DNA of 64,000 bases from Symsagittifera roscoffensis (lineage: Eukaryota; Xenacoelomorpha; Acoela; Convolutidae). The notes below the pieces were generated by a model. It saw only the letters and a list, made by a program, of their open reading frames with translations. It searched no databases and was not told the origin of the DNA. The position numbers and the translations under genes are program-made. Positions within the stretch are counted from its first letter, which is position 1; each line of letters begins with the position of its first letter. Shown piece after piece: positions 43,522 to 54,672 of this stretch. The DNA lies in contig NC_087068.1 of NCBI RefSeq assembly GCF_963678635.1, forward strand, positions 40,883,649 to 40,947,648, given 5' to 3'.

Positions 43522-45529
43522 GTAAATATGAATTAATTAATTTATAACTAACAAATTCAAAACAAGCTAACCATTTCTTAATAAACGTTTCTTCATTAGT
43601 GTTAAGATCCCCATCATCTACAACCAAGAAAAAAGAAAACAGAAATAAAATAGCAACTGCTTTTATAGATTAGAAACTTTTCAAATAACAAACCTTTTTC
43701 TAAGCTTTAAACTTTTCTTACATAACAGCAATAAATGACGCAGTAATTTTCTCCTCCACAGCAGTAAAATTAGCTATATAATTTTTTCCCCAATGTAGTA
43801 AATCTAAATAAACTGAAAATAAAATAACAATTTCAATCCCCACAAAGCAGTATAATTAAACTTTTCAGCAGTAAATATATACAACGGTTAGCAGTACTAA
43901 TTTTTTCAAGAATCAATTGCACACAAATTCTATCCACACTCGCACAGCTCGCCTACGACAAATTGTTTAAAATAATGATTTCAAGTGTTAGTTTTCACTG
44001 ATAACAACTCAAACTAATATTAACACGTTTCAAACTTTCTTTAACCCGGTTGGAAAGGAATTATATAATAATCCCAACTAACCAACGCAGCTTACTAAAC
44101 ACCAGGAAACATAAACTAACAGTTTGACTAAGAAAAGAAAACCCACACTATCCAAACTGGATTAAACCAGCTTAATGAACCGATAATTTATTCTTTTGAA
44201 GACTATTGATAAGTCTAAAAAAGAAACCATAAAACACCAAAAAATTGAAAGACAAACCCAAACCAAACAATTTGACTTTTGAGAAAAGACACAACTAAAA
44301 CAACAAATGGAAAAAAACCAGAAACAAACACGACACAAACGGTTAACACAAAACACGACCCCATAAAAAACCAGCATGAAATCATACCCTCACTCCTGGC
44401 CTAACCCACCAGAAGAGGACGAAGTCCTGAGCATGCTTAATAGCCGGCCTAACCCACCGTGCTATAACACACGATTTGTGACCACACTCCTCATTTTTGA
44501 TAAGAGGTACTCAAGTTGGAGTAACTCTTTTAAAATAACTAATCTAAAAATAAAAGCTTTTGCGATAAAAACTAATAAAAAATCATAACTAAAAGAAAGA
44601 CTAACTAAACAATTATATTTGTAAAATAAATATTGAAGTAATATAGCTCTTACACAATCACGAAGACGAGCATCAAACAGCTAAGACGACCTCATTACGC
44701 ACAACATACAGAATGGCTGAACACAACCGATATGCCGCTCACAACCACAACTCAAAGGATTTAGAGTACGACTTGACCTCGAAGAAAAGGACTTCGTTGA
44801 AACAGACCAATGACCACCTCGATGTTCAAGTATACGTACAGATCCGAGATACAGGGCATTCCCTGCAAACTCGAGCTTCACCCCATTTCCAATCCAGATC
44901 GAAACATAGTTCTCCACAACCGATCAAGACCAGACAATCATAGCAAACCATCTTGAAATCAGATTGATTTCGCTGGCGGTCATAGTCATTGTCGAACGAC
45001 AACTGACAACGTCATGTCGACGATTCTAGCTTTCTAGAGCTATCTTCTCCAAGAACGGAACAAGAATTGACATTTGACAAATACCAACGATCATCATCCA
45101 TCCTTCATTACAGATAGAAGCTAAAAGATTCAAAAACTCTGTAAACCCCGGATGGGTGGAACCTGATCCAAACTGTATATCATTATTGGTTATAAATTAG
45201 ATTTTTATCCCTATAAAATAATGAAGACTAACCTATCATACTCCATCTAACTAACAACCCACCTATTTGTCAGTGCTGAAACTACTTGTAGTTTCAGCAC
45301 CAGAGAATTTTGATTTTGACTTACAGCTTAGTTGCCTTTTCCATGAGACCAAATCGTAACAAACCAGTATACTCTAGATCTATTGAGACTAAGAGATTTA
45401 AGAGTAAGAGTAAGATCGGTATTAGAATAAGAAGTTGCACGAATCTATCCGGCCGAAAATAAGATAGCGTGACGAGCAGACGGTGTAATTTATCTGAAAT
45501 TACTCTATGAGTTAGACCATCAGTCCTAA
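43522..45529 (+). repeat. 3' tract of ORF copy B, complete
   Basis: The CAGTAA cluster, the AACCCGGTTGG and CGCAGCTTACTAA segments, a possible 76-residue frame (44713-44943, not conserved in the old copy), the hairpin at 45274, and the GATCGGTATTAGAATAAGAAG segment all lie in the same order as in 650-2600. The tract ends at about 45529, where repeat R copy C begins at once. This abutment suggests R and the ORF tract belong to one head-to-tail unit of about 6 kb. Confidence 0.65.
45274..45299. other. Conserved hairpin, younger copy
   Basis: TGCTGAAACTAC, TT, GTAGTTTCAGCA: a 12-bp perfect stem at the position equivalent to 2319-2344. The stem is kept in both copies while nearby sequence has diverged widely. 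Confidence 0.6.
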
Positions 45530-48515
45530 CTCAATATTGCCAATTGACCCAATTTTCAAACTTACTTTCTGAAACTGAGCTAACGGCTATCATGCGACCG
45601 CGTGCCAACGTTTTTCACTAATTGGCCTGATGATGGTCGAAACATTGGAACCTTTTAGATATATTCAGGTAGCAACCAGATCATACCCTGCTTGAAGTCA
45701 TTTGGTTCCATCTCTAATCTCTCGCAATTCCATTTTTCCAGACTATCGCACCTGATGTTGTGTTTTTCCAGATAGTCGCGACAGACACTTACAGTCGCTA
45801 CTTAGCTCCAAACTACCGACAGCTACTTTTACCAAAACGATCTCTTTCGGTATTGTTTTAGGGCAACAACTTGGCCAGCTATTATTTGTTTAATTATCAC
45901 GCTGCATTGTATGATATTTAAGATTCGTCTCAACTATTTAATTTTATCAAAAGATGATAAACAAAAGAGACTTTTTAGTTGATTCGTTACACCCTAGCTC
46001 ACAATTTTTATATTTGAACAAAATTACGGCAGTATTGAGTTATTTCAACAATGTTCCAAGACGTTGCGAGAGAATATTTTTTGCGGTTTTATAGTTGGAC
46101 ATTTGTTTGAAGAGGTTCTTCAAAGTTTTTAATTCCAGATAAGTCTCGTGTCGTGCTTTTTGACCAGTTTAACCAAAATATCAAAGCATAACTGGGATTA
46201 AGGGTTGGAGTTGCTGAGATTAGATCTGAGGTTTCATTTAAAAAAAGAGACATTGATTGATAAAGATTATATGGAGAAATGGAAGAATTGTGAGGAGATG
46301 GAGGTTTTTTAGGTTACAAAAACCGTCAAATCAATGAAAGCCTCCTTTTGCCAATAAAAAAGTTGCACCGCTGAAAAAATGTTAAAAAAGGCCAAAAACG
46401 TTGTTCAATTTTCCCCAAAACATTCGATAGGCGTTCTCAAAATTTTTGATATGCAGCAACCTTGGCGAAAGACAGGTTCACTAGTAAAAGATGCTGCTCG
46501 CAGTGGAACTTTTTCGCCGCATTAAAAAACACTATTTTTCTGTCACTACTTTTTTAAAACCAAAATTTCGGTCGGTATTACCCGAGTTCAAATTAATATT
46601 TCGTCAATACAAGTTTCCACTAATTTGCAATGGCAAGCATAAATTACTAATACTAAATTACATCTCTGGTTGCAATAGGACTGTATTTCGATTTTTTTGT
46701 TTCAAAACTCGGAGAAAGTGACTTAATGTTTTAGCTTGAGTGATCAGATGGTATCATATTGTAGGTATATTTGTCGTGATTGAGCTCCCATACCCTTCAT
46801 TTCTTCATTTTTGTACCCTACACTCCTGTATTTTCCTAAAATAACACAGTAACTGTTTACTAAATAAAATAAAAAGGGAGTTTTGAGACTAAATGTGGTT
46901 GAAAGAGAAGATTTGGAAATCTTGCTAGACGTGTTTAGGACGGAGACTTGAGCTCTGATGAAGCTTCGAATGACTATAATTGTCAAATGACTTGCGCACT
47001 TTATTGTATCTTATATTGCCCCGTTGACAGTTTGAAGCTGCTTTGTGCTATCATCCAACCAAGTTTGGCTTCCTAACTAACTACTCGTCAATTTGGCAGA
47101 TCTGGTAAAAAATGTGGGCTATAAATTTTGTGGTAGTTATGCAACAGCGGCGATGTATTTCTGCTCAAAAATCATAAAAATAGAATTTAGCCATGCTATT
47201 TGGTCTTATTGACACGCTAATTGACAGACATTGAATGCATCACTTTGTACTGAAAATTTCTAAAAATTTCTGTTTTTGGAAAACTTTAAATTGGAAAATG
47301 TACACAAGACTGTTTATATCAGAGCGACGCCCTGAATATTCCGACTGCCTCTTAAGCTCCACAGAGTTCGCTTTGAAAAAAAAAACAAATTTGATTTTTT
47401 TGAGACTTTTTTACTGAAAACCATCCCCCGTAAAATATTTTAAGTACATAGTGATTAATTCGCATAGAGCAAAGCATTAAATATACCAAATAGGATTCAA
47501 CAATTCTTTTGAACGATTTCTAATACGGATTAAGTGTCCGCTTACGCGTAAATACCGCACGAAATATATCGCGCGTTAAATGTCCCAAGATGCCCACATA
47601 GGCAATCTTTACTCTCCAATAACCCCGGGTTGACCTCCATACACCAAAAATGCTTGTCATTCAATTCTATACAGCAAAAAAAATCTTTATCATACAAATA
47701 TATACATCAAGTGTATGGAGAAAATGCTTGTCATACAATTTTCATACATTTTCAAAAAATATTAGAAAAAAATCAAACCATTTCTGCGGCTTACAATTTA
47801 CCTCACAACTGGCATTCTGAAATTATCTTAAAAAATTTTTTTCAACTGCAAATTGAATTTTCTACGCAAACAAACATTTTCCAAAAATTTTTTTTGCGTG
47901 CAAAAATTAATTTTTTGTGTGCATAACGTAGTCCTGGGTTAATATTGGTTTTTTTTTCTTTTCACTTAATATTTTCAAAAGCGGTGAAAGTTTTTATTTT
48001 TTTTGTATGGCGTGTTTATGTATGCAAAATTGCATGGCGTGTTTATGAAAATTTAAAATAAGCATCATTGAAAAAGTTTGCCAAAAATTAAAAGTTTGTT
48101 AATTTTTCCTATCATCATGTGAAAGACAGCTGGAAGACAATTCAGGTTGTTTTTTATGCATTGTAAAAGTAAGGCCGTCCGTTTTCTAGTGCTTGGAGTA
48201 ACCAAGGTCCTTGTCACTTGTATTCGGTTGCAAACACAACCCAAGAGTGTTCAGAGAATAAATTCAGAAACAAAAAACATCTTTTTGGTTTATGAAGAAA
48301 ACAACTATCATACAATTTCCATTTATGGGAAAATGTTTATTGTAGAGATTTCGTACAATTTTCTGTACGTATGGAATTGTACTGAATCGTATGAAAAAAA
48401 TTTTGCAATGAACAGGATTGTATGATAAGCATTGGTCAACCCGGGATTTCAGAAAAATGGATCTAAGCTGAAAAGTCGTATTAAATTTTAGCTCAAGGCA
48501 AGAATTATTTTGAAA
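45530..48515 (+). repeat. Large repeat R, copy C
   Basis: This matches 35834-38940. The hammerhead-like core reads CTGATGA (45627-45633), TGGTC, GAAAC, with CCAACG upstream pairing CATTGG, slightly better than in copy A. The ORF tract does not follow in this copy; instead the Y element runs to its natural right end. Confidence 0.75.
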
Positions 48516-48581
48516 TCAAATTTTATCTAGAGATAACCGAGCGAGCACAAGTATTTCGTCACTTTCTTCAAAAATTGGAAT
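47304..48581 (+). mobile_element. Y element 6, with Z nested, right end present
   Basis: Left end ACAAGACTG at 47304; Z occupies 47624-48445. The right end near 48541-48581 (CGAGCACAAGTATTTCGTCACTTTC...TTGGAA) is recognisable though degenerate. This copy shows what Y elements 4 and 5 lost. Confidence 0.65.
47624..48445. mobile_element. Z element 3, nested in Y
   Basis: An 822-bp copy with intact CCCGGGTTGACC and GGTCAACCCGGG tips. It is shorter by internal deletions, near 47790 and at the right sub-terminal region. Confidence 0.78.
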
Positions 48582-48839
48582 AAGTTTTCTTTACCGTTAT
48601 ACTCACTGAGTGAGAGTTATAACTTTTTTTTTCGACTAAACCTAACAACAACCAATTGAAAGGTTTTCAAAAAATTGTCAAAACATGGAACAGTACATGT
48701 CAGTATTTTTCAGGAAAAGCACAGATTTCATGCAAAGATGTCTATTGGATTTTTTTAAAATCCAACAGGTGTTTTGATCCAATAGTTTAAATTGTGGCTG
48801 CATTTGTTGAAAAACGAAAGAAATGGTTTTTGCTCTGGC

Positions 48840-49290
48840 TTTCGAAGAAAGTTAAGGAATGTTTCGGCTAGGGGTGTTTTCTTCTTCATTAACTAGCAAT
48901 TTTTGGCGAACTTTTTGCATATCATATGAAAAGTACTGTTGTCTTGAGTTCAATTTTTAATTCCGGCTTAACGCCTCTGGTTTTTTGTTTTGCTATTTTT
49001 GGTTTTGGGTTAGCGCGTAAGCGGATATGCATTTCGTCTTAAACTCGTTCCAAATAAATTAGGGATTGTTAAAAAGTTTAATTAATACATTACTTTAAGC
49101 TAATTAAACCATTTTGCACTTAATCGCAAATGAGGATGATTTTCAATAAAAATGGCAATAAAAAATTGATATTTTTTAAGTTCATTTTTTTTTGAAATTG
49201 AATCAATTATTTTAAAGGAAAAACTGTTCCAGTGAATTTAGAAAGCAGCCAGAACCGTCAGGTTTTCAATCTGATACGAACAGTCTAGTT
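48840..49290 (-). mobile_element. Y element 7, inverted, highly decayed
   Basis: Recognisable pieces in reverse orientation: GCGCGTAAGCGGATATGCAT, CTCGTTCCAAAT and GATACGAACAGTCTAGTT at the end, where other copies have GATACGAGCAGTCTTGTT. The left boundary is unclear. It abuts the next Y copy with no spacer. 48582-48840 shows nothing else. Confidence 0.5.
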
Positions 49291-49823
49291 GTTCCGACTT
49301 TCGATACGAAAGTAACGGAATATTTGTGCTCGGGGTGGGTTTTTTTTTCTTCAGACAAATTTCGACTTTTTAACTAGGCGTTTTTGACGGAAATTTTTTA
49401 ACATCATTCGAAAGGTATTGTTGTCCTGAGCTCAAATTTGAAAAGACATTTCACCTGTGATCATTTTTCGTAAAGTTACGGGGGTTTAGAGATTGCCATT
49501 TTGGCCAATTTGGGACAATTAACGGGCGATATATTTCGCGCTATTGACGCGTAAGCGGAGAGTTAATCCGTCTTAGAAATCGTTCCAAATTGGTTAAAAG
49601 AAGCTTATGTGCCATAATTGGCTTGTTACAAGGAGCGAAATCTATCCTTTTGTTCTTTGTATGGCGTGTGGGGGGATGATTTTCATAAAAAATTTCAAAT
49701 TTTAGAATTTTTTTTTTTCGATTTTGTTTTATTTCCTTGAGTTTTTAAATGTTATTACTGCTCCATAAACCTTAAAAGGCAGTTGGAACATTCAGGGCTT
49801 CGCCCTGATACGAGCAGTCTTGT
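49291..49823 (-). mobile_element. Y element 8, inverted, well preserved
   Basis: 533 bp. It starts GTTCCGACTTTCGATACGAA, continuing AGTAACGGAA: a clean stem-loop with stems TTCCG/CGGAA and ACTTTCG/CGAAAGT. It ends with CAGGGCTTCGCCCTG then GAGCAGTCTTGT. This is the best copy for defining the terminal structures. Confidence 0.88.
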
Positions 49824-50523
49824 TGTCTTTTATAATCTCTTCTCACTGTGTAATTTTGGATTACTGGACACCTTCCATCGTCACTTACGCCAAGTTTAAT
49901 AAAATGGTTATACCCAATGTTTTATAACTTTTGTAAGTATCTTGAAGTGGTAATAAAGAGCCATCGGTGGATACTCACGAGTACTAAAATGATAAATCAG
50001 TCCCACTTGTACCAAAATAAAAAATCAATCGCGTTAGTAACAAAAATATTCAACTGGCCAAGACTACTAAGCCGACAATTTTAAGTTTTGGGGCGATAAC
50101 CGGCTCTAAATTTCGTATAGATCCTACTCACTGTTGACAAGCTCGCAACGCGTTGGCGCGACTGCGGCGTTCACTATTCTGCTGCTTAGTTTTCTTCTGT
50201 TTAAACAGTAGAAAATTAATGTAATAATTCGTTGGCTCACAATTCGACCAATCAGAAAACGAGTTGAGAATAATTTTGGTACAAATGGGACCAATGTTTC
50301 ATTTGGTACAAATGAACGTTAGTACAAGTGAGACTTCACCGAGCCATTACTTTTCATGGTTGAATTCATTTTCGTGTTTTAATCAATAAAATTTCACTTG
50401 AGATTATGCACTCGAGATTCACTATCAAATTATGCTGTTCGAGACAAAAATCAACTATAACTTCATGCTTGTTTTTTTTTGTATTTCAGTGCCTTTATCC
50501 ATACTTGTTTTATAATTTTTCAG
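49824..50523. other. Intron 6, distal part
   Basis: 50096-50170 matches the GATAACCGGCTC ... GCGCGACTGCGGCG core seen at 32730-32800. A motif resembling GTACMAATGGGACC recurs a few times near 50280-50330 and 49990-50040. The last bases (TATAATTTTTCAG) are the acceptor of exon 7. No gene is seen. Confidence 0.45.
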
Positions 50524-50768
50524 CTCCGAGCCCTCTGGGTAGTAGAATAAAACGAAAAAAACAAGTGAAGACTCAGCTTCGAGCTGTGCCTAAAGCGCAA
50601 ACGGAAATTTTGAACAAAATCAGAGAGAAGTTTGACATTCGACAAGGACCTGATCCTGAAATTGAGCGTGGTAACCTTTTGAGGATTACACCAGAGGGAG
50701 ATTTTGCACTTTTGCAGCCCTTCAACCCCCTGCAACACGACTACTCGCCGCAAATTGGACCTTACACG
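50524..50768 (+). CDS. Exon 7, residues 811-892
   Basis: The acceptor is TATAATTTTTCAG (phase 1) and the donor GTAACT (phase 0). The content is PSPLGSRIKRKKQVK, a basic stretch; then KAQTEILNKIREKFDIRQ, likely helical; then GPDPEIERGNLLRITPEGDF and LLQPFNPLQHDYSPQIGPYT. PDPEIERGN repeats the PDPEIVRRN at the end of exon 6, a possible short linear motif used twice. The leftover A of exon 6 plus CT makes Thr. An upstream CAG in the same intron would give an alternative 5' extension. Confidence 0.8.
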
Positions 50769-51066
50769 GTAACTTCATTTTTCTGATTCCTGTTGGAAAA
50801 TGGCGGCATATTCATGGTTTTTCTTTAGACATTTCACACCAAGTCTTCTTCGCCTTATGTGCATTCGAAGAACTCTGGCGATCAATCCACAGAATAAGCA
50901 TATTGGAAAACTAAGTTTTGTTAGCAACAAGAAAATCTTTTAAACAACGAATACTCACCTTATAAAAGACCAATTGAACTTGAAAACGAATGCCAACTTG
51001 AACCGTGGCAACGCTTCTTTGCAAAAGGGAAAAACCGTTAAAAAATCCAATTTTTGTGTTTCAAAG
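50769..51066. other. Intron 7
   Basis: About 300 bases of AT-rich sequence ending TTTTGTGTTTCAAAG. No other feature is seen. Confidence 0.5.
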
Positions 51067-51272
51067 GTGTGTACTTGGATGCCGTTTCTGAAAGAGCAAA
51101 ACGTTAAGCATTTGGAGCCCTGCAAATACCTTCCTATTTATGGTGTGAATGATGCATGTGCTGTTCTTCCACTCTCCCCTAGTCAGAAACCAACAGAAGC
51201 CAAACTGTTGCAGTTCTTGCCATCTGGGTTCTTCTCCCCTTTCCCAAACCCATTGGACGAGGATTCTGTGCG
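51067..51272 (+). CDS. Exon 8, residues 893-960
   Basis: The acceptor is TTTGTGTTTCAAAG (phase 0) and the donor GTGCG|GTACCA (phase 2). It encodes VCTWMPFLKEQNVKHLEPC, then YLPIYGVNDACAVLPLSP and FLPSGFFSPFPNPLDEDS. The composition is hydrophobic, Pro- and Cys-containing, and much less low-complexity than exons 5-6, so it may belong to a folded domain with exons 9-11. The frame stays open to 51345, so a longer exon or an alternative end is possible, but the phase-2 donor fits exon 9 exactly. Confidence 0.7.
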
Positions 51273-53602
51273 GTACCAAATCACCTCTTTAAATCTAGTC
51301 AGTCATCGACTGTTCCTTAGTGTTGCTACCTTAAAAAAGGATTGAATAAGTGGATTGTTTGAAAACAAAATGAGGCCATGAAAATTCATTTTTTTGGTTA
51401 TTGAATCCTATTTTTTGGTGTACATGAAAGAAAATCGACAAAAATTTCAATTTTTAGCGGTTGACTTTTGATTTCATTTTAAGTTCACTTCATTTCCAAA
51501 CTCCACAAACAGCAAAAACGTAATGCTCACAAAAAACGTGATCGACGTTAAATTTCGAAAAAGAATTTCAATCTTCAAATCCTGAGCCAAATAAAAAATT
51601 TATCCATTGCTTCAGTTTTCTCAAAATGTGTTATTTTATCAAAAAAAGCACCAACCTTAAATTGCTTGTGAAAGTCAAAGAGTTTTACAGAAGTATATAG
51701 TGTTAAATTTCAGAAATTGTTTTTTTTTTAAAAAACAAATTAGTTTTGTTTTCTGTTTCCTTACTATTTCTGCCTCGTTTCGTTTCTGAGGTAGATTCGT
51801 TTCGGGTAGCAGGCTGATTGAAAATTTTTCATTTCATATGTAACTCAACCGTAATTATTGGAAATCACAAATCAACAGAGAATAACGAACTGACACAAGT
51901 TTAGGTTTTTAAAAGCAGAAATCAATGTCATAAAATGCGCAAGATGAAAGCATTGGTAAAAGAAAATTAGAACAGCGCCTCAAAAACTAGTGAAACTTGT
52001 TTCGGTTTTTCTATTTGGGACTTTTCTCACTCCGTGTTTTTTCATCATCAGAAAATTCATTAGTTACGACCTTGATTTTTCTCGCTAAAACTCCAACGAG
52101 AACTCTCGCATTTTTTTGGTTTTTCAACTGTCAGTTGGTTATTTTTTTAATTATATAAATCTAATTTCGGATGTTTTTTGGATTTTTGAAAAATTTGTTG
52201 TTTTTCGGTTCGTTTTCTTGAGGATAATTGGAGCTGAATACGCTTGAGTAAAGCTGAATACATAGGAAAAAGCTTTGTGTTATTGAGCTATTTTTCTTCC
52301 GATCACTCAAACTGGGGAGAAATTTTGTTTTCAGATGTGTTTTAGTTTTTTTATAAAACCACGCAAGTTCAGGTACCTCAAATAATCATTGAAACGGGTC
52401 GAATGATACGTCACATTGAAGGCAGCCTTCTTAGTTAAGATTTGAACAAAAAAAGAAAAATCGAGCTGAAGTTTTATTACTTTTAGTCCAATTTCGAGCA
52501 AAACGTACATTTATGAAACTAGTTATTTAGTCTCAAGATTCGCTTAGCGTTTGTTTGGCAATAAAAGATTTCTAACAAAATTCCCAGATCTTGGACAATT
52601 CATAACTCTTTGCAATGCTAAACTATTTCTTTATGTCTAGTCAGTCATCAACTGCTCTTTTTCTTGTTTTTTGTTATTCAGTACATGAAAGTGGCGAGAA
52701 AAGGAACTCTTTGTCTTTGGATGCGTTTTAGATGCTCTATTGAGTTAGTTTTATTCCTTAAAACCAGGCTATACAATCAATCATCAGGTTAGAACATCTT
52801 TCAATCCTAATTTGAGCGACAACTTTTTGGTTTTTTGTACTAAATTCGAGCGAGCAAGCATCCTTTAATTAGGGCATTAAGCTTTTATCTAGAACTTTAA
52901 AACCTAATTTTGCTCCAGTAAAAACATTTTTTGAATGATTGCTTAGCTCCTGCTTGGGAAGGAGTTTTTTTAAAAGTTGGTAACGTAATGAGTATTATAC
53001 GATAAAGCTTGGTGATTTTTGTTGTGTTCTGCTCCCGCGAAGCAAAATCGTTATTTAAAAATTGAAATTTTATGTGGCCCCATTCCAAATTTTGTTTTCT
53101 TTTTTGTCTGTTTTAGGTTTTTTAAAAACATTCCACGCAAGTTCAGGCACCTAAAATAATCTTTGGAACGGATCAAATGATAAATAATTTCCAAAAAAAC
53201 TTGGAAGCATCATTTAGCGTTTTTGTGGCAATTACAATTTTCTAATACAATTTAAAAAACTTATGGTTTTTTTAGAATGGTTCATTTTTGTTATTCGTAT
53301 ACATTTTTGAAGAACACTGATGTCAACTATGTTTAATTTTTTAAGCTTCTTTTCTTTGTTATTGATCTTTCTCTCATCATACCATGCACAAAAAAGGACT
53401 TTACTTTGAAAAAAACTTTTTGTAGTTTTTTATGTCGGAACATTCTGTGCTACTTGCAGAGCAATCGACTAACCTTATTAATTTTCTAGCGTTGTTTCAT
53501 TTCGACGTTTTTTGTTTTTTGAAGTTTTGTTGAGCTGTCCTTTTTTTTCTATTTTTTTGCACCGTAACCACAAGATAGCGAGCAAGATTTACTTTGTTTT
53601 AG
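51273..53602. other. Intron 8, AT-rich
   Basis: 2.3 kb with no recognisable gene. Two segments resemble each other: around 52320-52400 and 53100-53180 both contain CCACGCAAGTTCAGGNACCT followed by AATAATC, suggesting an old internal duplication of about 780 bp. It ends TTTACTTTGTTTTAG. Confidence 0.4.
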
Positions 53603-53849
53603 AGAGATAGGTAGAGTTGAAGTGGATGATGGGGAACCTTATTGGTATGCATATCAGTTGAGTTGTGGCATTTACTACTCCTCGAATTTTCGTGTATGGC
53701 TCTTTGAAGATGCCATGCTTCTAAGCAGAATTCCAATCCACAGGAGCCAAGTATGGCCATTTCAGGTCATACAAATAACCAGTGGACGTGCTAATCAACA
53801 AAATCAGTACGGTTTCAATTGGCTCCTGAAGGAATATCGCAGCGGACCA
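53603..53849 (+). CDS. Exon 9, residues 961-1043, aromatic-rich
   Basis: The acceptor is TTTACTTTGTTTTAG (phase 2) and the donor GTAAGT (phase 0). It encodes EIGRVEVDDGEPYWYAYQLS, then CGIYYSSNFRVWLFEDAM and HRSQVWPFQVIQITSGRANQ. The density of Trp and Tyr with short polar turns suggests a compact beta-rich domain. IGRVEV..G..Y is loosely echoed by IGKVEI..G.VY in exon 10, so the C-terminal part may contain a diverged domain pair. No family is recognised. Confidence 0.8.
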
Positions 53850-54187
53850 GTAAGTGTGAATGAATCTTGGGTTTTGCAACCGGATTGAATTAATTTAATT
53901 ATTCAGTTTGAATCTCAAGCTAGCTTTTTTCTTTTTATGAGATTCCGTACCCAGCGAAAGCTGTTTTTCTAGATAGAAATGTTATATAGATTAATTAGCC
54001 ATTTTTTGTTTTTTCTGTTCAGAAAAGATCTATTTCTTTCTTAGTTTAGAACTAAACATTTTCTGGAAAGAAATAACCAGAAATCAGTTCACTGCTCAAC
54101 CGAAACGAGATAAACATGCTTCGAGTATACAAATTAGCCGTAGCAAATTAGCCGTAGCAATGCAAATAAACACTTGTTATAACTTGG
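53850..54187. other. Intron 9, first part
   Basis: AT-rich. A direct repeat AAATTAGCCGTAGCAA occurs twice near 54133-54160. Nothing else. Confidence 0.4.
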
Positions 54188-54672
54188 TGTTCCGACTGCC
54201 TTTTAAGGTCTATGGAGCATTAATATTATGAAAAAACTAAATGTAATAAAATAAAATGAATTTATTTTTTGATTTGAGATCGTTTGTAAAAAATAATCCC
54301 CCACACGCCATTTAAAGTACAAAGTGATAAATTTCGCTCCTAGTAACAAATCAATTATGGCAAACAAGCTTACTTCAACCAATTTGAAATGATTTCTAAG
54401 ACGGATTAAATCTCCTTTTAAGCGTTAATAGCGCGAAATACATCGCGCGTTAGTTGTCCCAAATTGGCTAAAATGACAATTTTTTTAATTCCAATAACTT
54501 TAGGAAAAACAATTACAGGTAGATTATCAAATTTAAACTCAGGACAACAATACCTTTTGAATTCCGTCAAAAAAAATTCCGTGAAAAATGACCTGTAAAA
54601 AGTTGGAATTTGTCTGAAAAAAACTCACCCCGAGCACAAATGTTCCGTTACTTTCCTAACGAAAGTCGAAAT
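54188..54672 (+). mobile_element. Y element 9, left hairpin missing
   Basis: It begins directly at GTTCCGACTGCC, lacking the outer ACTGCTC/CAGGGC hairpin, and ends CCCCGAGCACAAATGTTCCG followed by ACGAAAGTCG. The inner GTTCCGACT and the terminal AGTCGGAAC of the family are inverted repeats, and this copy starts exactly at that inner repeat. Confidence 0.75.

Larger units (their letters stand above)
40870..44503 (+). repeat. Tandem duplication of 3.63 kb, unit 2
   Basis: The second copy of 37206-40869 is highly similar throughout, with scattered substitutions and small gaps. It contains Y (from 41307), Z (41625-42525), the ORF (42590-43521) and the 3' tract, and then continues beyond the point where unit 1 was cut. 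Confidence 0.85.

Noticed and set aside
51067-51345. Exon 8 as a terminal exon ending at the stop near 51345
   Set aside because: The codons after 51272 are AT-driven, no AATAAA follows closely, and the GTACCA donor joins exon 9 in phase.
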